Source of the DNA: Rhizobium sp. NZLR1 | GTDB taxonomy: Bacteria > Pseudomonadota > Alphaproteobacteria > Rhizobiales > Rhizobiaceae | Length of the DNA: 64,000 bases | NCBI RefSeq assembly: GCF_017357385.1 | Contig: NZ_CP071635.1 | Coordinates: 264,075 to 328,074, forward strand | Direction of reading: 5' to 3' | Shown here: piece after piece, positions 17,518 through 26,202 of the stretch | How positions within the stretch are numbered: the stretch's first letter is position 1 | Layout: each line of letters opens with the position of its first letter | Translations under genes and position numbers: made by a program | Notes under the pieces: generated by a model | What the model saw: only the letters and a program-made list of their open reading frames with translations | The model's database searches: none | What the model was told of the DNA's origin: nothing

Positions 17518-18732
17518 ATGCAGATTGGAAGTGTGACGACGCCCTTTGGGCGGCGGCCGGCGACGCTTGCCCTGGTGAAGCGGCAAATCGAGACGAGTAA
17601 GATTAAGCCGGGCAAGACAGCGGACAAATGGAAAGTCTTTCGGGACGCATCCGAAGCAAGGGAGCTGCTTGGCCTGCAGGATCGCAGCCTGGCCGTCCTT
17701 GACGCGCTCCTGAGCTTTCATCCAGACACCGAATTGCGCCAGGATGCGCAACTCATCGTTTTTCCGTCCAACACACAATTGACACTTCGGGCGCACGGTA
17801 TCGCCGGCGCTACCCTTCGCAGACATCTGGCCCTTCTCGTTGAGGCAGGACTGATCGTGCGGAAGGACAGCGCGAATGGAAAGCGCTACGCCCGGAAGGA
17901 CAAGGCGGGTGCGATCGATAGCGCATTCGGCTTTGATCTGTCACCGTTGCTCATGCGAACAGATGAGCTTGCCATGATGGCGCAACAGGTCGTTGCAGAT
18001 CGTTTCGCCCTCCGTCGGGCGAAGGAGAATTTGACAATATGCCGGCGTGACGTTCGAAAGCTCATTTCTGCCGCGATCGAGGAAGGAGCGTCAGGCAACT
18101 GGGAAAACATCGAAGCGATGTACGTCGGTCTCGTAGGCAGGATTCCGCGCGCTCCGACGCTCAGCGATGTGAATTCAATCCTGGACGAGATGGAGCTCCT
18201 GCTGCAGGAGGCGGTCAACATCCTGGAAGTGCAGCAAAAAGACGAAAATAGTAGCACCAATGGTGACCAAAGTGAGCGTCACATACAGAATTCAAACACC
18301 GAATCCATCAATGAACTTGAACCTACCTCTGAAAACGAGAAGGGCGCAAAGGCGGTGGACGATGATCGGCCGAAGCGGGAGCCAGTCCGGAATTTTCCAC
18401 TTGGCATGGTGATGCGGGCTTGCCCCGAGATCGTGATATATGGCCCGGGCGGTACGATCGGAAGTTGGCGCGAGATGATGGGTGCAGCGGTGGTCGTCCG
18501 GTCGATGCTGGGCGTCAGCCCCTCAGCCTATCAGGAGGCCTGCGAGGTGATGGGGCCGGAGAATGCGGCCACGGCGATCGCCTGCATCCTTGAGCGGGCA
18601 GGGCACATCAACTCGCCTGGCGGATATCTGCGAGACCTGACACGGAAGGCGGCACGGGGCGAATTTTCACTTGGCCCGGCGCTTATGGCGCTGCTTCGGG
18701 TCGATGGCGATAGCAATCGCAGGACGGGATAG
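17518..18732 (+). CDS. repC: RepC, plasmid replication initiator
   Basis: RepC initiates replication of repABC plasmids and is limiting for copy number. The ATG at 17518 gives 404 residues starting MQIGSVTTPFGRRPATLAL, the usual RepC N-terminus. Upstream in-frame TTG (17503) and GTG (17509) are less likely. The N-terminal DNA-binding domain includes LRAHGIAGATLRRHLALLVE (winged helix). A less conserved, Asn/Glu/Ser-rich linker (about residues 240-290) lies in the more AT-rich DNA where the origin is expected. The C-terminal RepC domain contains MGAAVVVRSMLGVSPSAYQE. Translation is probably controlled by the antisense RNA upstream. Confidence 0.96.
   Translation: MQIGSVTTPFGRRPATLALVKRQIETSKIKPGKTADKWKVFRDASEARELLGLQDRSLAVLDALLSFHPDTELRQDAQLIVFPSNTQLTLRAHGIAGATLRRHLALLVEAGLIVRKDSANGKRYARKDKAGAIDSAFGFDLSPLLMRTDELAMMAQQVVADRFALRRAKENLTICRRDVRKLISAAIEEGASGNWENIEAMYVGLVGRIPRAPTLSDVNSILDEMELLLQEAVNILEVQQKDENSSTNGDQSERHIQNSNTESINELEPTSENEKGAKAVDDDRPKREPVRNFPLGMVMRACPEIVIYGPGGTIGSWREMMGAAVVVRSMLGVSPSAYQEACEVMGPENAATAIACILERAGHINSPGGYLRDLTRKAARGEFSLGPALMALLRVDGDSNRRTG
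18225..18330. other. AT-rich segment inside repC, probable oriV
   Basis: This stretch of repC is visibly richer in A and T than its surroundings and encodes the low-complexity linker. In studied repABC plasmids the replication origin maps inside repC in such an AT-rich region where RepC binds. The call rests on that precedent; no iterons are apparent. Confidence 0.4.
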
Positions 18733-18761
18733 TTGGTTGCCTATGCTTGCGGTCGGCTGGT

Positions 18762-18789
18762 CAAAACCCTGACAGCTGTCAGGGTTTTG
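18762..18789. promoter_or_regulatory. 28-bp perfect palindrome after repC, candidate parS
   Basis: The 14-bp half-site CAAAACCCTGACAG is followed by its exact reverse complement. The central 24 bp are identical to the palindrome at 17319-17342. It starts 29 bp after the repC stop, a location known for par sites in some repABC plasmids. There is no T-tract beyond the arm itself, which makes a dedicated terminator less likely, although the arm ends in TTTT. Confidence 0.55.
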
Positions 18790-18963
18790 CGATCGGCGGA
18801 TGCTGGAGCGGGGAAGGGTAGATCAACTCGGCCGGCGGATGCTGACATCATCCGGCAAGGCAGGTTTTCGCTCGGTCCGATGGGCAAATTAAATGAAGTT
18901 GCTTGCCTGGTCCGAGCCGTGCTCTGCTGGCCTTCGAAACCGTTTTAAAAGTGAGGAAGAGCA

Positions 18964-19698
18964 ATGCCGTCTGAAACTCGATCTCCGCGCCTCGCTGTTC
19001 TGATTGATGCGGACAATACATCCGCTAAAATCGCCGACGGGCTGTTCGAAGAGGTAGCCAAAATCGGGGAGGCGAGCGTGCGTCGCATCTACGGTGATTT
19101 TTCCGGCACCCGCTCCAAGGGTTGGGCGGACGTGCTCGCAAAGCACGCGATTATCCCGCAGCAGCAATTTGCGTATACAACGGGAAAGAATGCTTCCGAT
19201 ATCACTTTGGTCATCGATGCAATGGATTTGCTGCACAGCGGGAGGTTCGACGGCTTCTGCCTAGTGTCCTCGGACAGCGATTTCACGCGGCTTGCCGCCC
19301 GGATCCGCGAGCAGGGTGTCGATGTATTCGGCTTCGGCGAGCAGAAGACACCGGAAAGTTTTCGCCAGGCCTGCCGGCGGTTCGTCTATACCGAAAATCT
19401 GCTTCCTGGCGCGATCAAGGACGAGCAGAATACTGCTTCCACCGACAAGCCGCTGCAGCCGGCAACATCGGCCGTGCCGCTGATCAAGAAGGTGCTGTCC
19501 CAGGAGGATAGCGATGACGGCTGGGTCAACCTGGGCACCGTCGGCAAGCAGTTGTTGAACCTGGCGCCGGATTTCGACCCGCGTACATTCGGCTTCCGAA
19601 AACTCAGCGATCTTATCCGCAAGACGAACCAGTTCGAGATTCGCCAGGCCGAGGGCGGTCCGATCAGCATCCGGGTGAAACAACGAGGTAACAAGTAG
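18964..19698 (+). CDS. NYN-domain / OST-HTH (LOTUS) protein, predicted ribonuclease
   Basis: The N-terminal half is a NYN (PIN-like) domain of the LabA/DUF88 type: LAVLIDADNTSAKIADGL near residue 10, DITLVIDAMDLLHSGRFDGF, and CLVSSDSDFTRLAARIRE, giving the set of acidic residues expected for a metal-dependent RNase. The C-terminal segment (about 165-240, WVNLGTVGKQLLNLAPDFDP and FGFRKLSDLIRKTNQFEI) matches an OST-HTH/LOTUS RNA-binding domain. The 244-residue size is normal for this fusion. It stands alone between repC and cspA. A role in RNA turnover is the family expectation; a plasmid-specific role is unknown. Confidence 0.88.
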   Translation: MPSETRSPRLAVLIDADNTSAKIADGLFEEVAKIGEASVRRIYGDFSGTRSKGWADVLAKHAIIPQQQFAYTTGKNASDITLVIDAMDLLHSGRFDGFCLVSSDSDFTRLAARIREQGVDVFGFGEQKTPESFRQACRRFVYTENLLPGAIKDEQNTASTDKPLQPATSAVPLIKKVLSQEDSDDGWVNLGTVGKQLLNLAPDFDPRTFGFRKLSDLIRKTNQFEIRQAEGGPISIRVKQRGNK

Positions 19699-19851
19699 CA
19701 CCATCGTCGCGGCGATAGAGCGAGGAGTACCGGGACACCTCGACGGTGAGTATGGGCTTTCCCCGCGGCAAGAAGCGTCTATCAGTGCTGCCCGCAAAAA
19801 AAGTGTCAGCCGAGCACGCTTCGGAAATGCGATTGATCAAAGGAAGACGTC

Positions 19852-20049
19852 ATGGCGACCGGTACGGTAAAGTGGTTCAACGCAACGAAGGGCTTCGGGT
19901 TCATCGAGCCGGACGACGGCAGCGCCGATGTGTTCGTCCAGGTGGAGCGGGCCGGCATGCGCGGCCTCAACGACGGCCAGAAAATTACCTATGAGCTGGT
20001 AAAGGATCGCAAGTCCGGCAAGATGTCTGCGGACAACCTGCAGGCCTGA
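19852..20049 (+). CDS. cspA: cold-shock protein, CspA family
   Basis: This complete 65-residue cold-shock domain protein binds single-stranded nucleic acid. Both RNP motifs are present ([10 protein letters not shown] and DVFVQV), together with the N-terminal [18 protein letters not shown] and a normal C-terminus ending in SADNLQA. An AAGGAAG ribosome-binding site lies 6 nt before the ATG, and a strong terminator follows the stop. The 150-bp upstream region is a long leader, as in many csp genes. A second, truncated copy of this family lies at 61286-61510. Confidence 0.95.
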   Translation: MATGTVKWFNATKGFGFIEPDDGSADVFVQVERAGMRGLNDGQKITYELVKDRKSGKMSADNLQA

Positions 20050-20071
20050 GTCTAACTGCAGGTGAATGGTC

Positions 20072-20105
20072 GGATAGGCCGGGTTCGCCCGGACTATCCT
20101 TTTTT
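20072..20105 (+). terminator. rho-independent terminator of cspA
   Basis: GGATAGGCCGGG, a TTCG loop and CCCGGACTATCC form a strong stem, with a six-T run directly after it. It begins 22 bp after the cspA stop codon. Confidence 0.85.
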
Positions 20106-20179
20106 GCAGGCCGAGATATGTGCGCGGTGCAAGCGCGGGACTTAAATGTTCTGCATGGCAGTATTACCCTCAGAGTGTT

Positions 20180-20209
20180 CAAGCGGTTCACCTCCTCCCG
20201 AACCGCTTG
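20180..20209 (+). ncRNA. hairpin with anti-Shine-Dalgarno loop, possible truncated sRNA
   Basis: A perfect 10-bp stem (CAAGCGGTTC / GAACCGCTTG) displays the loop ACCTCCTCCC, identical to loops in the small RNA at 60088-60262. Such loops are the hallmark of the alpha-r14 sRNA family of Rhizobiales. Here only one hairpin is present, with no T-tract after it, and an IS110-type element begins within about 250 bp. It may be the 5' remnant of an sRNA cut by the insertion. The rest of 20050-20462 has no gene. Confidence 0.4.
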
Positions 20210-20462
20210 GGTCCGACGGACAGCAGGCTGTCAGTCTCTATCGGACCCCTCCGCCCCTTGCATGTTCAATTAGCGCTGATTGTTGGATGATCGGTGCGCA
20301 CTCCGGCGGATGGCCATCCGCCGGAGTGCGGACGGCCGGGACCGCAGGCCCCTTGGCTTGAACCGGGGATGAGATTGGTCCGGCCGTCCTCGCGTTTGTC
20401 CTGAACAGATGATGGGGAGCAAGTCCCGCATGCAAGGCAAGGTTTCGTTCCAAGAAGACGCG

Positions 20463-21401
20463 ATGCCGGTAGTTTATGCCGGTGTGGACGTGAGTAAAGA
20501 GTGGCTTGATGTTCATCTGCATCCGCTGGGCGAAAGCCGGCGGTTTAGCAATGACAAGACCGGCATCCGCCAGCTGAAACGGCTGCTGGCCAGGCATCAG
20601 CCCAAAAGCATCGTGATGGAGGCAACCGGCAAGTTCCATCGCCCCGCCCATCGCTCGCTTTGGCTCGATGGCTTTGCCGTCGCCGTGGTCGATCCGCTGC
20701 GCGCCCGCATGTTTGCCCGCGCCTGCGGCTATCTCGCCAAGACCGACCGTCTCGATGCCCGTTTCCTGGCGCTCCTGGCCGAGAGCCTGCGCCCGCCGGC
20801 CGACACGCCGCCAAGTCCTCACATCGAGGCCTTGCAGGAGCTGGTCAATGCACGATCGGCAGCCAAATGCGACATCACCGCCCTGCAGAACCGCAGCAAG
20901 ACTGCCACCACCGCCCTTATGCGCGGCGAACTCAACCGCCTCGTGCGTCGGCTGGAACAGCATGTCGAACGTCTCGACAAAGAGATCGAACGATGTGTCG
21001 GCGAGGACCCGCAGCTCTGCCGCAAGGCCGAGATCCTCACCTCCATCCCCGGCATCGGCCGCGTCACGGCCCTGGCATTGATGGCCGGCATGGACGAGTT
21101 GGGCAGTTGTTCGGGCAAGCAGGCCGCCATGCTGGCAGGGCTTGCACCAATCGCCAACGACAGCGGTGCCCGAACCGGACGTCGTTCCATCCGCGCCGGC
21201 AGGCCAGCACCCCGGCGCGCGCTCTACATGGCCGCCTTGTCGGCCCGTCGATACAATCCCGCCCTGGCTCGTTTCGCAGACACGCTCAAAGCCGCAGGAA
21301 AACCAGCCAAGGTCATCCTGGTCGCCATCATGCGCAAGCTGCTCGTCTTGGCAAACTGCCTCCTAGCTCACGATCGCATCTGGACACCAAATCCGCCTTG
21401 A
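20463..21401 (+). CDS. IS110-family transposase
   Basis: IS110 transposases are DEDD-type recombinases that move elements without long terminal inverted repeats. The chosen start at 20463 (MPVVYAGVDVSKEWLDV) gives 312 residues, and an earlier in-frame ATG exists at 20409. The N-terminal DEDD domain shows YAGVDVSK (first Asp), VMEATGKFHRP (Glu) and AKTDRLDARFLALLAE (two Asp). The C-terminal transposase_20 domain has LTSIPGIGRVTALALMAG and the catalytic-Ser region IRAGRPAPRRALYMAAL. The gene looks intact. Element ends cannot be fixed by eye. Sequence 21402-21900 downstream holds no supportable gene. Confidence 0.92.
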   Translation: MPVVYAGVDVSKEWLDVHLHPLGESRRFSNDKTGIRQLKRLLARHQPKSIVMEATGKFHRPAHRSLWLDGFAVAVVDPLRARMFARACGYLAKTDRLDARFLALLAESLRPPADTPPSPHIEALQELVNARSAAKCDITALQNRSKTATTALMRGELNRLVRRLEQHVERLDKEIERCVGEDPQLCRKAEILTSIPGIGRVTALALMAGMDELGSCSGKQAAMLAGLAPIANDSGARTGRRSIRAGRPAPRRALYMAALSARRYNPALARFADTLKAAGKPAKVILVAIMRKLLVLANCLLAHDRIWTPNPP

Positions 21402-21900
21402 CAACCAACACAGATTCTCATCCCGTGCTGGGCTTTCCGTTGCGCAAGCAGGACGACCGCCACATCCCTCATTACGATTTTTGCCATCTTTATCGATCAA
21501 GGACTCACGAGATCGCCCCAATTGTCTTGACGGATCTGTTCTTAGAGCCGGCCGGCCGGCCCCAAGGACGCCATCGACGCATTTAATTTCGATGCGGCTG
21601 AGAGGATGCAGACCAGAAGCTTAGAGACATCAGCAGCATCCCCGTTTCGCGAGTACTAGGTTCCCTCGTGATGCTCCATCTGCGCCCGCTGAGGGACAAT
21701 TAACGTGACCGACACCAAGCGGGTGAAGGTACAGGGGCTGCACGTATTTGCTTCTAGTCGAACTCGAGGAGACCGCTGATCCGGCGTCGCGGTTTCTGGA
21801 GTTTTGCGAGGGAGGAGCTCCGCGGGCGGCTGATTGACGGCGACGCCCCCGTCTTACTCTACATCGGCGAGCCTCAGCGTCCTCTTTGGGCCGGCTGTTT
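21402..21900. other. intergenic region between IS110 transposase and integrase
   Basis: About 500 bp with no gene I can support; the ORFs here are arginine- and serine-rich shadows. The right end of the IS110 element should lie in the first part. No tRNA or clear terminator was seen. Confidence 0.3.
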
Positions 21901-23049
21901 TCACAGCATCCGTGCAGCACGCCCGCTCCGCCTTGTAACGTTGTTGTAGTAGCCTGCAGCCTGCTGAACGGATCGATGTCGCGATTGCTCCATCGCTTCC
22001 AGAAGAGGGATGTTCCGAATGGCGGCCTCTGTCAGATAGCCTGACCGCAGCCCATGAGCGGAAAACTCCCCCGGCTCCAACCCAGCCATCTCCGCCCGCT
22101 GCTTGAGAATGGCATTGACCGACTGCGGATCGATCGCCCGCCGCGACACAGTCCCCCAGCGCCCGATCCCCCGAAACACGCTGCCGCTGTCGATCTTGGC
22201 GGCCGCCATCCAGGCATTGAGCGCCTCCACCGGCCGGCCGGTCAGATAGACGACATCGTCTTGCTCACCGGAGCTGGTCTTGGTGCGACCGAGATGGATG
22301 GCGAGAGAGGGGAGGGGGGCGCCATTCTCGACTGGGATCGGCACCTCGACGGTCAGTTGCTCGCGGCGCAGTCCGGCGATCTCGCTGCGCCGGCGGCCGC
22401 CGGAGGCAAAGGCGACCATCAGGATCGCCCGGTCGCGGAGATCGCGCAGGCTGTCGGTCGCGCAAGTCGCCAGCAGCTTTGCCAGCACGTCGCCGGTGAC
22501 CGCCTTGGCGCTCTTGCGAAGACGTTGTCTTGGCGCGGCTCGGATCGCCAGCCGAATGGCTGATTTGAGGGCAGGGGAGGCGAACGCGCCGTCGAGGCCG
22601 CGCCACTTGGTCAGCGTCGACCAGTTCGCCAGCCGCCGCCGCACTGTGGCTGGCGCGTGTGGACCGACGGATTTGAGAAACCCTTGGCTCCTGAGGCTTT
22701 CGTCGACGTCGGCCGGCATACCGTGATCGGGTGCGGAAGCCCGCTTTTCCGGATCCCAGAGGTGATGAGCGACGAATTTTAAGAGCAGCGCTTCGGGCGC
22801 CGGCCAGGGCAGCGACTTTTTGGTGGCGGCCAATCCCCAGGCTTCCAGATAGGCGAGATCCGAGGTCAGCGCCCGCAGCGTGTTGTCGCCCATGCCCTGG
22901 TTGACGAGATGGCGCAGGGTTTCGACGTCGTCGTCGGTGAGCAGTTCGGCGAGTTCGTCGCGGCGCTCGATCGGCAGCACGGCGGCGATGGTGTCGAGCT
23001 CTTCGGCACGGCGCTCGACGGCGGTCAGTGATGTCTTGGCTTTGGCCAC
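21901..23049 (-). CDS. tyrosine recombinase / site-specific integrase
   Basis: This intact tyrosine recombinase has 382 residues from the GTG at 23049, the start I prefer (VAKAKTSLTAVERRAEELD). A TTG at 23133 would add 28 residues of poor character. The N-terminal SAM-like core-binding domain (about 60-165) includes NTLRALTSDLAYLEAWG. The catalytic domain has the first Arg in FASGGRRRSEIAGLR, the H-x-x-R box as SAHGLRSGYLTEAA, a later His/Trp-position HRSVQQAAGYY, and a candidate nucleophile Tyr in AAGYYNNVT. A 10-bp inverted repeat with a 7-bp spacer lies just upstream. It probably moves the neighbouring accessory DNA or resolves plasmid forms. Confidence 0.88.
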   Translation of the reverse strand: MAKAKTSLTAVERRAEELDTIAAVLPIERRDELAELLTDDDVETLRHLVNQGMGDNTLRALTSDLAYLEAWGLAATKKSLPWPAPEALLLKFVAHHLWDPEKRASAPDHGMPADVDESLRSQGFLKSVGPHAPATVRRRLANWSTLTKWRGLDGAFASPALKSAIRLAIRAAPRQRLRKSAKAVTGDVLAKLLATCATDSLRDLRDRAILMVAFASGGRRRSEIAGLRREQLTVEVPIPVENGAPLPSLAIHLGRTKTSSGEQDDVVYLTGRPVEALNAWMAAAKIDSGSVFRGIGRWGTVSRRAIDPQSVNAILKQRAEMAGLEPGEFSAHGLRSGYLTEAAIRNIPLLEAMEQSRHRSVQQAAGYYNNVTRRSGRAARML

Positions 23050-23136
23050 GGGCGTCCCAAAAAGTCGCGGGTTTTGGCGGCCTTGAGGGCCGTGATTTGC
23101 CCCGATTCTCGCTGATTTGCGGCTCCAGATCAATAA

Positions 23137-23163
23137 CCATCGATAAACGTTGGTTATCGATGG
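23137..23163. promoter_or_regulatory. inverted repeat with 7-bp spacer upstream of the integrase, candidate recombination core
   Basis: CCATCGATAA and its exact complement TTATCGATGG flank the 7-bp spacer ACGTTGG. Two recombinase-sized arms around a 6-8-bp overlap is the architecture of a tyrosine-recombinase core site. It could equally be an operator for the integrase promoter. The rest of 23050-23428 shows nothing else. Confidence 0.45.
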
Positions 23164-23428
23164 CCAGACGTGGCCTGGAGCATCATGAATAGTGACGGAA
23201 GTTAGTGAGACATTGGTTTCCGCAACAGGAAATGACGACGTTAATTCATATGGTTAACGAGGCGCAAACACCACCAGCTTCCGCGAAGTTGGCGGTAAAC
23301 GGCCCCGCAGAATGAGACCATAGGCAATCGAGGCAGACCGAACCTGCCACCCGACGCGGCGGTAAGCTCGGCAGACCACTGACCGAACTGCTATGTAAGC
23401 GGAGTTCCGGCCGATCGCTCGTTCCGGC

Positions 23429-25787
23429 CTATGCCGCTTCCCAAACCTGGTTCAGGATTTTTGCCGCGAGCGCCGCCTTATCCTGCGGCAGGAAACGACT
23501 GTAGTGCTGCTGCACAACATCCGGAGTATCTTGGATAGCGTAGCTCGCCTGTTCGTAGGAGCCCGTCTGCTTGAGGATATGGGTCGCGAGAATATCCCGC
23601 ACGTTGTGCGGCCCGTGCGGCAGCAGGCCCTTGATGGCGCCGCGACCGGTATACGGATTGTAGATCCCGTATCGTTGGATGACGGTCCGCCAGGCTTCGT
23701 AGAAGGTCGTAGAGTCGTAAGCGGCGTCGAGGCTGGTCGTCTTGACCGTCTTTACGAACAAGGTGCCGGGATCCTTTGCGCCGGCGAGCAGCACACCGCG
23801 GTGTCGATCGATATAGGCTTCCAGGTATTTATAGAGATCGAGAAGGTCCGGCAGGATCAGCCGGAACGGTTTCTGGCCAAAGAAGGACGAGCCGAAATTC
23901 TTGAAGGCGACGGACGGGATGAGCACTTCCCAGCCACGCTCGCGGTCGCTCCAGCGCAGCTCGCCGCACTTCATGCCTTCCAGCCGGCGCTCCGCCGTCG
24001 GAAAATGACCGCTCGGGCAGACGCGCAGCTGCCGGAGGTTCTTCTGCCGCAGCCCCAGATGAAGTCCGAGCCGAAGCATCAGGAAGGAGCGGACAGCTTC
24101 CGCCGCCTGCCGTGGATAGTGGTCTTCGTCCGGCATGCGCGTCAGGATCTCGTCGGTGATCTTGCGGTATTCCGCCAGCGGACTGTCCGCTTCGAGGATC
24201 ACCATGATCGGCTCGAACGGATCGCGATGCACCCGCATGACCCGCTGCACTTCCTTCGAGCGATTAGCAGCATGCCGATGAAACGCGTCGCAGGCGCCAT
24301 GCCAGTCGCGCGAAGCGAATTCGATCTCCTCTGGCGCGATCAAGCCTTCGATCGGGCGAACGTTCTTCAGAAGCTCCGGATGCTGCCGGATCCAGCCGAC
24401 CTCGGCACGGGTGAGGGCTTGGGCGACCATCAGCATGTCTTCTTCCCACTTGGTGTAGAAGCCGCGTCGCTGCTCACGCCATTGCAAATACCAATCCCAG
24501 ACACCCGGGAAAATCAGCATGCCGAAGGTCAGCTGGCTGAGCGGGACGCCGCGGCCTTTGACGATGCCGGCGGGTGAGGCGGCCAGCGCCCCGAACATTA
24601 GTCCAAGATGCTCGACCTTCTGGGATGCCGTTTCCTCACCCCACACGCCATTGCGCTGAAAGCCGATCGCCGTCAGTGTCGAGGTCTTGAAGCGGATCAG
24701 GTCCGCCATCTCCATCGCCAACCGCGGCGGCGCGTCGACTACGCCGGAAAGAAGGTCCGGATCCTCGAAGGATTCGTCCGCACTGGGACTGGTGCCACTG
24801 GTCAGCACGGCCGATCGGGGAGACAGCGATCCGCCGCCATAGGTGATGCCGGGAAAGCGGATGGCATAGCGCTGTTTGCTGGCCGCCGCCTGGTATCGGT
24901 CGATAATCGGTGGAACCGGAGATGATGACCCGCCGCACCCAGTCGAGGATTTCCTCGCGCTTGAAGAACGGCAGGCTGCCAAAGTCATCCGGCAGATGCC
25001 AGGCCAATCGCCGCCGCTCGGCAGGACTGATATCACCAAGATCGTGACCATGGAGCGAGCGCGACTGATGCGGAAGCTTCCCCTTGAAATATCCCGACGG
25101 CAGTCGGTAGCGGCGCTCGATGCGGGCGAGGATATCGAAACTGGCAATCGATCTCGGCGCGCGATCACCCTGGATCCATGACAAGAGCGTCTTGTGGTCG
25201 AAATTCTCGCCGAGACGAATGATCGCGCGATAGAGTTGCCAGTAACTGTCGCCGAAGCGGCGCATTTGGTAGATGAGGGCGTCGTCAAAACTCTCTGGAT
25301 CGTCCGCCGCCTCGAAGAGCGGTTCGGGAAATTCCCGGATCGGTTTTGGCTGCGGACCTGGCGATGCTGAGGCGGGTTGAGCCGGGGTGTTGTCGCTGCC
25401 CAACCGTTGCGGCTTGCGGTTGGAGGATGCGGTCGGTACTGGCGTCTGATGATTGGGTTTGGTCGGTTTTGATTTCGGCTTTGAATGCCGAACGTCTTCC
25501 GCAGCGGGCGCCATACGAAGCCATCGGAGGATGGCGTCGAGGCCAGGGCGGAGTTGGCTTTTGAGCTCCAGTGTCATCTCGTCCTCGATCCCGCAGGCTT
25601 CACCGATCGTCGTCCAGTCAATGCGGCCGTTGAGCAAAGGCGGTGATTTGCGGTAGATGATCAGACTGATGAGATACGGCCGGATATTCTCCAGGACCTG
25701 TTTCGATGCGACCGGCGCAATTCGAACGTCGCAGAAGTCTGAGATTTTTCGTTGAAAATGACGTGAGGATATATCGTCTTTTGGCAT
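23429..25787 (-). pseudogene. large tyrosine recombinase, frameshifted
   Basis: Two overlapping minus-strand frames together make one protein of about 785 residues. The first part (from 25787) reads well to EILDWVRRVIISG near 24920. The second frame takes over at VPPIIDRYQAAASKQRYAIR and runs to the stop at 23429. A single-base indel at about 24915-24930 explains the switch. The C-terminal half has a recombinase active site: LPHGPHNVRDILATHILKQT for the H-x-x-R region and VVQQHYSRFL with the candidate Tyr. The N-terminal part carries HTH-like helices (SWIQGDRAPRSIASFD). It is probably inactive. A decayed fragment of a close relative lies at 41123-41232. Confidence 0.8.
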
Positions 25788-26202
25788 GCTCGCATCCCTC
25801 TCGGCCCCAATGCCGAAGGCGAGCGGAAATAGGAGTTGTCGTTTGACAAAACGTATATCGGAAGGAGCACAAGACGATCATCGCGATTGGTGTTCTGAGC
25901 TACCTCCAACGATAGCTCTTACGAGATCGTTCCGGCCGGCGGGACCCGGACCATCAGCCGGCCATGAAGGCGCAGCTCGGCGGGGAGTAAGAGAGTTGCG
26001 GTGAATGTGGATCAACCGTAAAGCGCGCGCTATATTTGCAAGTCCACGAACAACTTTCTGGAACCTGAACCCACGTCTTATCTCCTTCGGATGTCTCGAA
26101 AGTGCCTTCCGAAAGAGCGAGTCCGTGGCCATCGGGCCGAACTCACCCAGCCAATGAAACGTCTGAGAATGTTATCGGATGCGCGTTGACAAGTGTTGAA
26201 AT
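25788..26202. other. intergenic region between recombinase pseudogene and rmuC
   Basis: About 415 bp without a gene I can support. The first 100 bp should hold the recombinase promoter. No RNA gene or obvious repeat was seen in the remainder. Confidence 0.3.

Noticed and set aside
22265..23140. 291-residue minus-strand ORF in the integrase region
   Set aside because: It is another frame of the intact tyrosine recombinase, very Arg/Pro-rich, and contains none of its motifs.
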